Assembly: GCA_049601915.1 (NCBI GenBank)
Contig: JBMYRB010000002.1
Span: 62,001 to 126,000, forward strand
DNA: 64,000 nucleotides
Direction: 5' to 3'
DNA from: UBA8079 sp049601915
GTDB taxonomy: Bacteria > Pseudomonadota > Alphaproteobacteria > UBA6615
The notes beneath the pieces were generated by a model that worked only from the letters and a program-made list of their open reading frames with translations, ran no database searches and was not told where the DNA came from. Positions 9,293 to 18,461 of this stretch are shown piece by piece; position 1 is the stretch's first letter, and each line of letters starts with the position of its first letter. The position numbers and the translations under genes are program-made.

Positions 9293-9628
9293 CTCTCTCT
9301 CCGAAACTGCGGCACGCCGCCCGGCGGATGCCGGTTCTGTTGGCGTTATATCCAGATACCTTATCAAGGATCAGGCGGTGAGCAAGACTACCGGGATGAT
9401 CCTGTTCGCCGATCGGCCATTGTCGAAACGGCGATGGACCATTGTATGTGTCCGGGTCATAGTCGATGGCGCGGCTGGCTGGCTCAGTTACCAACCGACG
9501 TCGGCCACGCCATCGCCTATGGGAATGCCGTGCGACTTTTCGGTTCCGGCGGGATCGCCGCTTTCGAATAATAGCAACATGCGGGACCACCGGACCAAAC
9601 CGGGGCCCGAAACTAGGGGGAAATGAAA
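9293..9628. other. Intergenic region between divergent genes, no gene seen
   Basis: About 336 bases lie between the CoxL-like gene (leftward) and the ThDP enzyme gene (rightward). It should hold both promoters. It contains a ribosome binding site for each gene at its edges (GGAGAGAG reading left; AGGGGG 9615-9620 reading right). Between them I see no convincing coding frame, RNA gene or strong sigma-70 box. Confidence 0.5.
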
Positions 9629-11299
9629 ATGGCAAAAATGACGGGATCGAGGTTTCTGGCGGAAACCCTGAAGGGTTATGGCCTGAGCCATGTCTTCTTC
9701 ATGCCGGTCTTCGGGATCGGCGCACTCAAGGAGATCGAGGAGCTGGGCATGCGCCGGATCATGGTGCATGGCGAGAAGCCGGCCGCGTATATGGCCGACG
9801 GCTATGCGCGGATCGCGGGACATCCGGGCGTGTGTATGGCGCAGGCGGTCGGCGCGGCCAACCTCGCGGCCGGCCTTCAGGACCCCTATCTGGCCGGGTC
9901 GCCGGTAATCGCGCTGACGGGCCGACGGTCCCAGGCCTACCAGCAGCGTCACGCCTATCAGGAGGTGGACCATCGCGGCCCCTTCGAGGCGGTGACCAAG
10001 TACAGCAACGCGATCACCGACATCGAACAATTGCCTCGCGCCCTGCGCCAGGCGTTCCGCGAGGCGGTCAGCGGGCAGCCCGCACCGGTCCATCTCGATT
10101 TTGACGGGATCGTCGGCCAGGACATCCTCGAGGCCGAAGCCGATCTCGAAGTTCTGGTCGAGGAGCAGTTCACGCAGATCCCGCCCTTCCGTCCCGCGCC
10201 CGATCCGGCCGGCGTCGCGGCGGTCGCTCAGGAGATCGCGGCGGCCAAGAAGCCGATCATCGTGGCGGGTGGTGGCGTCAAGCATAGCGGGGCGGGTGCG
10301 GAACTCGTGGCCCTTGCCGAGGCGCTTTCGATCCCGGTTGCCACCTCGCTGAACGGCAAGGGCACGATCCCGGACACTCATTCTTTATGCGTGGGGGTCG
10401 TCGGTGCTTATTCGCGCTGGTGCGCCAATCGGGCGGTCTGCGAGGCCGATCTCGTGATCTTCGTCGGCTGCAGCGCGGGCGGCATGGTGACCAACGAGTG
10501 GCGGGTGCCGGCCCCCGGGGCCGCGACCGTGCAGATCGATATCGATCCGCGCGAGCTGGGCCGGAGCTATCCCGTTCGTGCGGCCATGCAGTGCGATGCC
10601 CGCGCCGGATTGTCGGCGCTGCTGGCGGAAAGTGAGACGTCCGTCGATCGATCGGCTTGGCTGGAAAGTACGCGAGCCCTCGTTGCCGAATGGCGAGCCG
10701 ACGTCGCACCGTTGATGGCGTCGGACGAGGTGCCGTTCCGCACGGAACGCCTGTGTGCCGAGTACACGGAACATTTGCCCAGCGATGCGATTCTTGTTTC
10801 CGACACGGGACATTCAGGTGTCTGGACCGGTTCCATGATCGATCTGAAGCATCCCGGGCAGAGCTATATACGCTGCGCGGGTTCCCTCGGCTGGGCGTTC
10901 CCGGCCGCGATGGGGGCCAAATGTGCCGCCCCGGACCGGCCGGTCATCTGCTTCGCCGGGGATGGCGCCATGTGGTATCACCTGACGGAAATGGAAACGG
11001 CGGTCCGCTGCGGCATCAACACGGTCACGGTGGTGAACAACAACCACTCGCTCAATCAGGAAAAGGGCATCAACGAGGCCTCCTATGGTGGCCAGACCCC
11101 AGGCTCGGACAGCCTGTGGGTTTTCGACGATCCCGATTTTGCGAAGATTGCGGAATCCATGGGCGGCCTGGGTCTCACCGTCGAGAAACCGGGTGAGTTC
11201 GAAGGTGCCCTGGACCAGGCGATCGCTAGCGGGCGCCCGGCTGTCATCGATGTGAAAACCAGTATCGACAGCATCACGCCGACGGCCTGGGCGCCATAG
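9629..11299 (+). CDS. Thiamine diphosphate-dependent enzyme of the acetolactate synthase/benzoylformate decarboxylase superfamily
   Basis: A 556-residue ThDP enzyme with the usual three domains: PYR domain at about 1-170 with the activating glutamate in MVHGEKPAAYMADGYAR, a central domain near 190-330 (IIVAGGGVKHSGA), and the PP domain with the cofactor motif from GDGAMWYHLTEME to VVNNNHS. This fold covers acetolactate synthases, oxalyl-CoA decarboxylase, glyoxylate carboligase and similar enzymes. The sequence does not let me choose among them, and the absence of an ilvN-type small subunit argues against biosynthetic acetolactate synthase. ATG 9629 is preferred to ATG 9623 because AGGGGG at 9615-9620 is then 8 bases away. 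An aldo/keto reductase follows on the same strand and may act on its product. Confidence 0.85.
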   Translation: MAKMTGSRFLAETLKGYGLSHVFFMPVFGIGALKEIEELGMRRIMVHGEKPAAYMADGYARIAGHPGVCMAQAVGAANLAAGLQDPYLAGSPVIALTGRRSQAYQQRHAYQEVDHRGPFEAVTKYSNAITDIEQLPRALRQAFREAVSGQPAPVHLDFDGIVGQDILEAEADLEVLVEEQFTQIPPFRPAPDPAGVAAVAQEIAAAKKPIIVAGGGVKHSGAGAELVALAEALSIPVATSLNGKGTIPDTHSLCVGVVGAYSRWCANRAVCEADLVIFVGCSAGGMVTNEWRVPAPGAATVQIDIDPRELGRSYPVRAAMQCDARAGLSALLAESETSVDRSAWLESTRALVAEWRADVAPLMASDEVPFRTERLCAEYTEHLPSDAILVSDTGHSGVWTGSMIDLKHPGQSYIRCAGSLGWAFPAAMGAKCAAPDRPVICFAGDGAMWYHLTEMETAVRCGINTVTVVNNNHSLNQEKGINEASYGGQTPGSDSLWVFDDPDFAKIAESMGGLGLTVEKPGEFEGALDQAIASGRPAVIDVKTSIDSITPTAWAP

Positions 11300-11434
11300 T
11301 GTTGATCCGCCGGGGCGTATCGATTCCGGCGTCACACAGGTCTATGCTACGCAGGATCCAGACTGATTCGGTTGCGGGCAGACCCAAAACCATTACGGAA
11401 ACCGCCGCGATCAGGCGGCGAAGGGGCGAGAGAG

Positions 11435-12448
11435 ATGACGGATATTCGAAATGCGAAGAAACGCAAGCTGGGCGCCAGTGATCTTGAAGTGGCGCCTGTC
11501 GGCCTGGGCTGCATGTCCTTCTCCGGCGTCTATGGTGCCGCGGACGACGATGAATCGCTGAAGTTTGTGCAGCAGGCCATCGATGAGGGCATCGATTTTC
11601 TGGATTCGTCCGACATGTATGGCTGGGGCCACAATGAGGAGTTGCTGGGCCGGGCGCTTGCGGGCGGCTATCGCGACAAAATTGTCCTCGCATCCAAGTT
11701 CGGCCAGACCCAGGTCGAAGGCGGCGGCATGAGCGTGGACGGGCGACCGGAATACGTCATCGAAGCCTGCGAGAAGAGCCTGAAGCGTCTCAATACGGAT
11801 GTGATCGATCTCTACTATCAGCATCGCGTCGATCAGGAGGTTCCCATCGAGGACACGGTCGGCGCCATGGCGAAGCTGGTGGAGCAGGGGAAGGTCAAGG
11901 CGCTGGGGATATGTGAAGCAAAACCGGAAACCATCCGGCGTGCCCATGCGACCCACCCGCTGGCGGCCGTACAAAGCGAGTACTCGGTACTGTACCGCGA
12001 AGAAGCCGAACAGATCAGGGCCGCCACGAGCGAGCTCGGGATCACTTTCGTCGCCTATTCGCCTCTCGGGCGCGGCATGCTGACCGACAATTTCATCAAC
12101 GCCGAGACGGTTTCGGAGGATGATCCGCACTATCGCCATCCCCGGTTCAACAAGGACAATTTCCAGCAGAATCGCGAGCTGGGCCTGCGGATTGCCGAGT
12201 TTGCAGCAAACAAGAACTGCACCCCGGCGCAGCTTGTCCTAGCCTGGTTGCTGGCACAGGGTGATGACGTAGTGGCTATTCCGGGTACCAAGAAAGCCTC
12301 GCGGCTGGCCGAGAATGTCGGTGCGGTCGAGGTCGACCTTTCGACCGACGAGGTGGCCGCGATTTCAGCTGCTGTGCCGGTCGGTGCGGCAGCCGGCACG
12401 CGCTATCCCGCGCCGCAGATGCAGAAGGTGTTCGTCGACTCCGCCTGA
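11435..12448 (+). CDS. Aldo/keto reductase
   Basis: A 337-residue NADP-dependent oxidoreductase of the aldo/keto reductase superfamily, AKR13/YajO-like group. The beta-alpha barrel carries the catalytic tetrad: Asp and Tyr in DSSDMYGWGHNEELLG, Lys in LASKFGQ and His in LYYQHRVD. The C-terminal half has YSPLGRGMLT and the cofactor-binding IPGTKKASRLAENVGA. The start ATG 11435 follows GGGGCGAGAGAG; an upstream in-frame ATG at 11372 lacks a binding site. It lies 135 bases after the ThDP enzyme gene on the same strand and ends almost exactly where the opposing MFS gene ends (3 bases apart). The natural carbonyl substrate cannot be read from sequence. Confidence 0.9.
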   Translation: MTDIRNAKKRKLGASDLEVAPVGLGCMSFSGVYGAADDDESLKFVQQAIDEGIDFLDSSDMYGWGHNEELLGRALAGGYRDKIVLASKFGQTQVEGGGMSVDGRPEYVIEACEKSLKRLNTDVIDLYYQHRVDQEVPIEDTVGAMAKLVEQGKVKALGICEAKPETIRRAHATHPLAAVQSEYSVLYREEAEQIRAATSELGITFVAYSPLGRGMLTDNFINAETVSEDDPHYRHPRFNKDNFQQNRELGLRIAEFAANKNCTPAQLVLAWLLAQGDDVVAIPGTKKASRLAENVGAVEVDLSTDEVAAISAAVPVGAAAGTRYPAPQMQKVFVDSA

Positions 12449-12450
12449 GG

Positions 12451-13725
12451 CTAGACGGTGTCACGCTCACTCGACGGACGAACGTCCTCGATCCGGCGAT
12501 AGATCAAAAGCGCCAGCAGCAAGGCGATCACCAGTGCGCCGAACATGGTGCGATAGGCGATCGCAGGGCTGCGGCCCAGCTCGTCGACGGGGAATGCGTC
12601 CAGGATCGCGCCTGTTCCCATCTGCATCAGGAACACGCCGGACCATGTACACACGTTGATCGCGGTGAAGACCCGTCCCGAGTGGGTATCGGGGAACAGG
12701 CTGCGGGCGTGAGCAAAGATGGGTGGCGCCATCGGCGCGAATAGCGCGAACCCGCACAACAGGATCGTGACCAGCAGCACGGAGTTGCTGCTGTTGAATG
12801 CGAGCATCGCTGTCATGGCTGTGAAGGCCAGCATGCCGCATGTGACGACGCCGCGCCGCGTGTCGAACTTGCGGTCGAGCGGCCCATAGAGGACCGCCGC
12901 GATGATCCAGGTGAGGGATACCGCAAAGATGACATTGCCACGCGCGATGATGTCGAGGTCAAACACGTCGTTCAGATAGGGGCCGATCCAGAGATTTCGG
13001 ATCGTCACCAACGCACCCACGGAGACGGCCGTGACGGCGGCGAAGGAATAGATTCGCACATCACGCAAGACCGAGCGTAACCCCATGACGGTCTCGAGCA
13101 AGGTCTCGCTGCTGGCCGGCTGTGGGGCGTCTTCGGGCCGGTCGCGCACCATGATCTGGAGCGCAACCGCCACCACGAGTGAGAACAGGCCGACGACGAG
13201 CAGGCTCGTTCGCCATCCGTAAAGTTCCACCGCCGCCGCGAAGGGTGACGCGGAGAGCAGCATTCCGGCGCCCCCCACCGCGATTGAGATCGCCGTCCCG
13301 GTCGCCAGGCGGTCGCGGGCAACCCAACGCGACAGCAGGACGATCACCCCCATGAACACGGGTGCGGCCCCGCAGCCGATCAGGAACAGACCAAGCGCCA
13401 GCGTAAGCACCCCCTGTGCTGCCGAGAACACGATCGAGCCCAGGGCGGCCAGCGAGAAGAGGGCGGCCATTGTGCGTCGGGGGCCGAACTTGTCGAGAAA
13501 CACACCGACGGGAAGCTGCATCAGTGCAGCGCCCAGGAAAATCGCTGCCGGCAGGCTGGAGAGTTCACCTGGCGTCAGCCCGAGCTCGGCGCGCAGGTTC
13601 GGCGCGATGACCGCGGGGGCCGAGCGCAAAAAGTGAGCGAGGATGAAGGTGATTGCCAGCACCGGTGCCATGCGGATGATCGCCGCGCGGCGGTTATACG
13701 GTGCGGTCGGTGTGTCACTGGGCAT
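12451..13725 (-). CDS. Major facilitator superfamily transporter
   Basis: A 424-residue inner-membrane carrier with about twelve hydrophobic spans arranged as two sets of six around a charged central loop (near RDRPEDAPQPASSE). The loop between spans 2 and 3 has the MFS signature region GVFLDKFGPRRTM, corresponding to the GxxxDRxGRR motif. It belongs to the general nitrate/sugar/drug-carrier-like MFS families; the substrate is not evident. The gene runs against the aldo/keto reductase and is followed on the same strand, about 90 bases upstream of its start, by the hydantoinase pair. It could import their substrate, but this is inference from position only. Confidence 0.85.
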   Translation of the reverse strand: MPSDTPTAPYNRRAAIIRMAPVLAITFILAHFLRSAPAVIAPNLRAELGLTPGELSSLPAAIFLGAALMQLPVGVFLDKFGPRRTMAALFSLAALGSIVFSAAQGVLTLALGLFLIGCGAAPVFMGVIVLLSRWVARDRLATGTAISIAVGGAGMLLSASPFAAAVELYGWRTSLLVVGLFSLVVAVALQIMVRDRPEDAPQPASSETLLETVMGLRSVLRDVRIYSFAAVTAVSVGALVTIRNLWIGPYLNDVFDLDIIARGNVIFAVSLTWIIAAVLYGPLDRKFDTRRGVVTCGMLAFTAMTAMLAFNSSNSVLLVTILLCGFALFAPMAPPIFAHARSLFPDTHSGRVFTAINVCTWSGVFLMQMGTGAILDAFPVDELGRSPAIAYRTMFGALVIALLLALLIYRRIEDVRPSSERDTV

Positions 13726-13818
13726 CGGATGAAATCAGACGTTCGCGAGAGGGCAAAAGGAAGCGACGCGGCCGAGCGGTTCACCGCCCGGCCTAAGTGT
13801 TGTCGCCCCGGGCACGTG

Positions 13819-15618
13819 TCAGGCCGTGCGAGCCTCGCACAACTCCTTGCGGCGCGCTTCGGTGGCGGCTTCGTCGACTTCGAGGGATTCGTCCTCAATT
13901 TTGCCGGTGAAGATCACGCCGTAGATGTCTCGTGCCTTTTCGATGGTCTCCCATCCCTCCAGCACGTCGATGATCACCCGCTCGGTCTCGCGTTCGAGCG
14001 GATCGCCGTAGCCGCCGCCGGCTGAATCCCGACCGCGGACGCGCTGGCCCGGATTAATTGTGAGCTGGACGACGTTCGGCATCCGCTCCGGCTGGGACTC
14101 GTCCTCGATGAGCCAGGTCTCGCCCGACGTGCCGGGCAAGCCGCCAAGCACCCCGCGTGGCTGCGCGTGTTGGCCGTCGCATGAGATCACAGCCATCATC
14201 GGCGCGTGGGTCGGGCCGTACTCGATCTGCTGGGCAGGCGCGCCGCGCCGTCGACCCGCACCGGCGGAATCCGTGACCAGCTGGAGCGATTCCACCCGGA
14301 TCGGATGCTTGAGCTCATCGACCTCGACCGAGTCTCGATACATCAGACCGGCGATCACCGGGATCGCGTAATTGACCCAGCCGTCGGCCTCGGAGCTCGC
14401 TGGGCCGCCATTGGTCGAGAGCATGAGCCGGTTCACATAGGGCTCGGGCTCGCGCCGTAAATCCTGGCCCGAAATCACGGCCATGCCGGCACCGAGACCC
14501 GCGCCGCCCTCAGACAGACCCATCCCGTCCCCCAGCTGCGCGAAGGCGGACTGGGTGATGTTGACCAGCCGTTCGGACACATTGGTGGTCGAGACCGAGC
14601 AGGAATGGGGGAAGGTCGGTGCGGCGACAACGCTGTCTTCGGCATACTGGAAATCCAGCCGCCGGAAGGCGCCCTCGTTGCGCGGCAGATCCTTTTCGAG
14701 GGCGTTGAAGATCGCGCCCACCACGGCCGAGGTCGCCGAGCCAAGCGAGGTGTTCAGGCCGGCATCGACCGAAGGCGGATTGTCGCGCAAATCGACCTTG
14801 ATCTTGCCCTCGTCTGGGTCGATGTCGATCTTGACCGTCAGTTCCAACCCGTCGGGCAGCAGGCCTTCCAGCGGGTCCGAGCGACCCTTGTTGACGAGGC
14901 TCGCCTTGGGCAGCTTGCGGATATTGTCGATCATGCGGCGTTCGGAATAGTCGAACCATTCGCGCATGAAGGTCTTGACCGTTTCCTTGCCGTATTTCTC
15001 GCAGAACGCCTCGAGCCGCCGCTCAGCGACCCGCGCCGAGCCAAGCCCGGCGAGATAGTCGCCATACCACTGGTCGGGCACCCGGATCCGCGCACGGCAC
15101 ATGCGCATGATGTCCTCGACATTTTCGAAGTCACGCTGGATGCGTACGCCCGGGAAGACCAGCGCACCTTCCTCATAGACGTCGCGGGCGCGCACGAAAT
15201 AGCTCGACGGGATCGAGTTGCCGATGTCCGCCATGTGGCATTTCGAGACGGCGGTGAAGAGATGCTCGCCCTCAAAGAAAACCGGCACCATGAAGGTGTG
15301 GTCGGCCGGATGGGTGTTGCCGCCATAGGGGTCGTTGTCGAGATAGGCGTCGCCGCGCTGGATATCACCGGCGTGATATTTGCGCATGTTCGCCGTCTGG
15401 ATGTGACAGCCGAAGATATGCACCGGCAGGCCTTCGGCAGGGGCGAGCAATTCGTCCTCACCCGTCACCAGGCAACAGGAGAAATCGCGGGCCGACGAGA
15501 TCACGGCGGACCGTGCCGAGCGCAGCAGGGTGTTGGTCATTTCCCGGACGATCCCGTCGAGGCGGTTCGCCATTACCGAGATCAGGACGGGGTCGAGCGT
15601 GGTCTTTGGTTCGGACAT
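13819..15618 (-). CDS. hyuB: Hydantoinase B / oxoprolinase family subunit
   Basis: Beta subunit of the ATP-dependent hydantoinase / 5-oxoprolinase / acetone-carboxylase-like family, 599 residues. Family features include DPVLISVMANRLDGIVREM at the N-terminus, the DPYGGNTHPADHTFMVPVF block, KCHMADIGNSIPSS and, near the end, GAGRRRGAPAQQIEYGP. The start ATG 15618 is preceded by GGGAGGACGAC; the open frame continues upstream into hyuA but with no family similarity. The gene lies 14 bases after hyuA and the two products form one enzyme that opens lactam or hydantoin rings using ATP. The N-carbamoylsarcosine-amidase-like hydrolase divergent from hyuA suggests the substrate may be an N-methylhydantoin-like compound. 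Confidence 0.9.
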   Translation of the reverse strand: MSEPKTTLDPVLISVMANRLDGIVREMTNTLLRSARSAVISSARDFSCCLVTGEDELLAPAEGLPVHIFGCHIQTANMRKYHAGDIQRGDAYLDNDPYGGNTHPADHTFMVPVFFEGEHLFTAVSKCHMADIGNSIPSSYFVRARDVYEEGALVFPGVRIQRDFENVEDIMRMCRARIRVPDQWYGDYLAGLGSARVAERRLEAFCEKYGKETVKTFMREWFDYSERRMIDNIRKLPKASLVNKGRSDPLEGLLPDGLELTVKIDIDPDEGKIKVDLRDNPPSVDAGLNTSLGSATSAVVGAIFNALEKDLPRNEGAFRRLDFQYAEDSVVAAPTFPHSCSVSTTNVSERLVNITQSAFAQLGDGMGLSEGGAGLGAGMAVISGQDLRREPEPYVNRLMLSTNGGPASSEADGWVNYAIPVIAGLMYRDSVEVDELKHPIRVESLQLVTDSAGAGRRRGAPAQQIEYGPTHAPMMAVISCDGQHAQPRGVLGGLPGTSGETWLIEDESQPERMPNVVQLTINPGQRVRGRDSAGGGYGDPLERETERVIIDVLEGWETIEKARDIYGVIFTGKIEDESLEVDEAATEARRKELCEARTA

Positions 15619-15632
15619 GTCGTCCTCCCTTA

Positions 15633-17708
15633 TCAGCGGCAGTCGAGGATGTAGCTGTCGGCGGCGCTCAGCCGCGCGGACATCCCCGGATAGACAACGA
15701 TGGTGGTGGTGGGTTCCTCGATGATGGCCGGTCCCGCAACCGTGTCGCCGGCCTGGAGATCGGGGCCGCGGAAGATCGGGGTCGCGACGGGGCTCTCGCC
15801 ACCGAAGAAACATTCCCGGGTGGTCGCGGATTCGGGTGCGTTGCTGTCCGTCGTCGGTTCCGGTGCGGCCGGCGGGTCGAAGGGCTGGATCGAGATGCGG
15901 CCCTTCCAGTTCACGCACTCCACCGGGCTGCCCTCGTCGCGCACCGCGTAGATGCGTTCATGGGTCTTGTGGAACGTTTCCACCAGCTCGGCGACGTCCG
16001 CGTTGTTCTCGAGGCGCGGCTTGGGGAGAGCTGTATCGAGCTCCCAGACCTGTGCGCGGTAGCGTGCCTCGACGAAGAACTCGATGCTGACCTCAGCGTC
16101 TTTCGAGGTCCCGAGACTGTCGCGGAACTCCATCAGTTCTGCCTCGATCTCGTCGAGGGAGTGGTTGGCGCCCTCCTGGTCGAACCCGTTCGAATCCGTG
16201 AACCGCGAGCGCGTCGCCTCGAACACGATGGAGGAGAATTGCATACCGCAGGCTGACAGGGCCGAGGCGGTGCGGGGCAGGATCACCGTGTCGCAGCCCA
16301 GTTCCTGGGCGATCGGCATGATGTTGAAACCGGCCGCCCCGCCGCCAGCGACGATTACGCTCTCGCGCGGGTTCAGCCCGTCGTTGACCGTGATTTCACC
16401 GATCGCCTTGATCATTAGCTCGTTGGCGATGACCATGATCGAATGGGCCGTTTCGTCGACGCCCTTGCCCATGCTTTCCGCCAGCGTCGAGATCACCGCG
16501 ACGGCGGCATCGCGATCGAGGGACAGGCGCCCGCCGTTGAAATAACCGGGGTCAATGTAACCGAGCACCAGCGCAGCGTCGGTGACCGTGGGTTCCGCGC
16601 CGCCGGCGCCGTAACAGGCGGGGCCGGGGACCGAGCCTGCCGACTGGGGGCCAACCCGCAGCAATCCGCCCGGGTCCACCCAGGCGATGGAACCGCCGCC
16701 GGCCCCCACCGAACGGACGTCGACGGTCGACGTTCCCATGATGTCGCCCGTCCACAGGGGGCCGAGCCAGGAATCGCGTGAATAGATCAGGTTGCCGTCG
16801 CGCACGAGGCCGACGTCGAATGTCGTGCCGCCGGTGTCGCAGACGATGACGTCGCCACCTTTGTGCTCCAGTGCGGAATACGCACGCGCCGCAACCGGCG
16901 CCATGGCCGGGCCGGACTTGAGCGTGTTGATCGGGCGCTCGACCAGGGATTCGACCTCTTGGCAGCCGCCGACGGCGGTCGATACCAGCAGGTCGCCGGT
17001 GAATCCACTGTCGGCGAGATCCGTACGCATTCCGCGTAGATGGGCCTGCATCAAAGGTTTCAGCGAGGCGTCAATCGCCGTCGCCGAGGCGCGGCGATAC
17101 TCGCGCAGGATAGGCGCGAGCTGGTGCGACAGGGTGTAAGGCACGCCGGGCATGATTTCCTCGATCAGCTCGCCAAGCCGGGCCTCATGGGCCTCGTTAG
17201 CGATCGACCAGAGCAGGGAAACCGCGATGGCCTCGAAACCGCGCTCTTTCAGGGTCTCGATGACTTCGCGGGCCTGGGCTTCGTCGAGCGGCCGGACCAC
17301 TTCGCCCGAGGCGCCGATACGCTCGTTGATCTCGAAGGTCCGCCGGCGCGGAATATAGGGCTGCGGGTAGTCGTAGCTGTAGTCATGGGGGCCGTGTTTA
17401 CCACCCTCCTTGAACACCAGGATGTCGCGGAAGCCAGCGGTCGTCAGGAATGCCGTACGCGCGGTCTGCTTGGTGACGATCGCGTTGGTCGCCCGCGTCG
17501 TGCCGTAGATCAGGAGGTCCGTGGCCGCCAGCATGTCCTTCGGCGTCGTCTCGAAGGTCTCGGCGACGACCTCGAGGGCGTTGAACATGCCTTCCGATAT
17601 TCGGTCCGGGGTTGTCAGCGCCTTGCCGACATGAAACTCGCCGTCTTCACTGAGCACGACCATATCCGTGAACGTACCGCCCGTATCGACGGAAATTCGG
17701 TAACCCAT
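15633..17708 (-). CDS. hyuA: Hydantoinase A / oxoprolinase family subunit (ATPase)
   Basis: Alpha subunit of the ATP-dependent hydantoinase/oxoprolinase family, 691 residues, an actin-like ASKHA ATPase. It opens MGYRISVDTGGTFTDMVVL, the phosphate-1 motif, then IYGTTRATNAIVTKQ, the second phosphate motif CDTGGTTFDVGLV, VGAGGGSIAWVDPGGLLRVG and IVAGGGAAGFNIMPIAQELG. The start at 17708 has GGGGAAGAG upstream and gives the exact family N-terminus; the frame extends to 17783 without need. With hyuB it forms an ATP-consuming ring-opening enzyme in the cytoplasm. Substrate specificity in this family (N-methylhydantoin, 5-oxoproline, acetone) is not decided by motifs I can see. Confidence 0.92.
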   Translation of the reverse strand: MGYRISVDTGGTFTDMVVLSEDGEFHVGKALTTPDRISEGMFNALEVVAETFETTPKDMLAATDLLIYGTTRATNAIVTKQTARTAFLTTAGFRDILVFKEGGKHGPHDYSYDYPQPYIPRRRTFEINERIGASGEVVRPLDEAQAREVIETLKERGFEAIAVSLLWSIANEAHEARLGELIEEIMPGVPYTLSHQLAPILREYRRASATAIDASLKPLMQAHLRGMRTDLADSGFTGDLLVSTAVGGCQEVESLVERPINTLKSGPAMAPVAARAYSALEHKGGDVIVCDTGGTTFDVGLVRDGNLIYSRDSWLGPLWTGDIMGTSTVDVRSVGAGGGSIAWVDPGGLLRVGPQSAGSVPGPACYGAGGAEPTVTDAALVLGYIDPGYFNGGRLSLDRDAAVAVISTLAESMGKGVDETAHSIMVIANELMIKAIGEITVNDGLNPRESVIVAGGGAAGFNIMPIAQELGCDTVILPRTASALSACGMQFSSIVFEATRSRFTDSNGFDQEGANHSLDEIEAELMEFRDSLGTSKDAEVSIEFFVEARYRAQVWELDTALPKPRLENNADVAELVETFHKTHERIYAVRDEGSPVECVNWKGRISIQPFDPPAAPEPTTDSNAPESATTRECFFGGESPVATPIFRGPDLQAGDTVAGPAIIEEPTTTIVVYPGMSARLSAADSYILDCR

Positions 17709-17831
17709 TTTCTCTTCCCCTTTTGCAACACCCGCAGCTTTTGTTTTGCGTTTTCCTGCGGCGAGACGCGCCTGATGCGTCATGCTTTAATACTCCAACA
17801 CACGGGCTTATGACGCAACGGAGAACGAAGC

Positions 17832-18458
17832 ATGGATTACGCCGAACGGGGCTATGGCGATGGCGAGGTGGGTTGGGGTGCGCGACCCGGCGTGGTGGTC
17901 GTCGACTTTCAGCGTGGCTTCACCGACCCGACGTTCCGAATGGGCGGCGCTCCGATGATCGACGCCGCGGTGGAGCGCACCGTGGATGTGATCCGGGCCG
18001 CAAAGGATGCCGGCTTCCCTGTCGCGGCCTGCGTGATGGGCTACCACTCCCGGGCGGCCATGCCCCATTGGAAGATCGCGCCGCTGCGCGAGGAGCTGAT
18101 CGAGGGGCACCCCTCGGTCGAACTCGACCCGAGAATCGCCGCGGCCGAGCCGGACCTCTTGGTCACGAAGGGCGCGCCGTCGATCTTCTTCAACACCCAG
18201 GTGGCGCCGTTCCTGATCAAGCAGGGCGTGGACACCGTGGTTGTCACCGGCTGTATCACATCGGGCTGCGTACGCGCATCGGTGATCGACGCCTTCAGCC
18301 TCGGCTTCCGGACGATCGTGCCCGCCGACTGCGTTGGAGACCACGACGAGGAACCGCACCAGGCGAATCTGCGCGACGTGGACCGGCGCTACGCTGATGT
18401 CGTCGATGCGGAGGCGGTGCTGTCGAACTTTGAACGCCTGCGCGGGCGGAACAGCTAG
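17832..18458 (+). CDS. Isochorismatase-family cysteine hydrolase, N-carbamoylsarcosine amidase-like
   Basis: A 208-residue cysteine hydrolase with the catalytic triad Asp (VVVDFQRGFTDP), Lys (LLVTKGAPSIFF) and Cys (SGCVRASVIDA). The opening, MDYAERGYGDGEVGWGARPG, is typical of N-carbamoylsarcosine amidohydrolase and related carbamoyl or amide hydrolases, more than of nicotinamidase or isochorismatase proper. It is transcribed divergently from hyuAB with about 120 bases between starts; GGAGAACGAAGC precedes ATG 17832. In bacterial creatinine breakdown, ATP-dependent N-methylhydantoinase makes N-carbamoylsarcosine, which this kind of enzyme cleaves to sarcosine, ammonia and carbon dioxide. That pairing is the main reason for the specific name; maleamate or ureidoacrylate amidase remain alternatives. 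Confidence 0.8.
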   Translation: MDYAERGYGDGEVGWGARPGVVVVDFQRGFTDPTFRMGGAPMIDAAVERTVDVIRAAKDAGFPVAACVMGYHSRAAMPHWKIAPLREELIEGHPSVELDPRIAAAEPDLLVTKGAPSIFFNTQVAPFLIKQGVDTVVVTGCITSGCVRASVIDAFSLGFRTIVPADCVGDHDEEPHQANLRDVDRRYADVVDAEAVLSNFERLRGRNS

Positions 18459-18461
18459 AAG

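Noticed and set aside
9629..11299. Biosynthetic acetolactate synthase (ilvB)
   Set aside because: No small regulatory subunit follows, and the surroundings are catabolic. Kept as a general ThDP enzyme.
14605..15654. Open frame of about 350 codons on the + strand
   Set aside because: Antisense to hyuB, no motif, no ribosome binding site of note.
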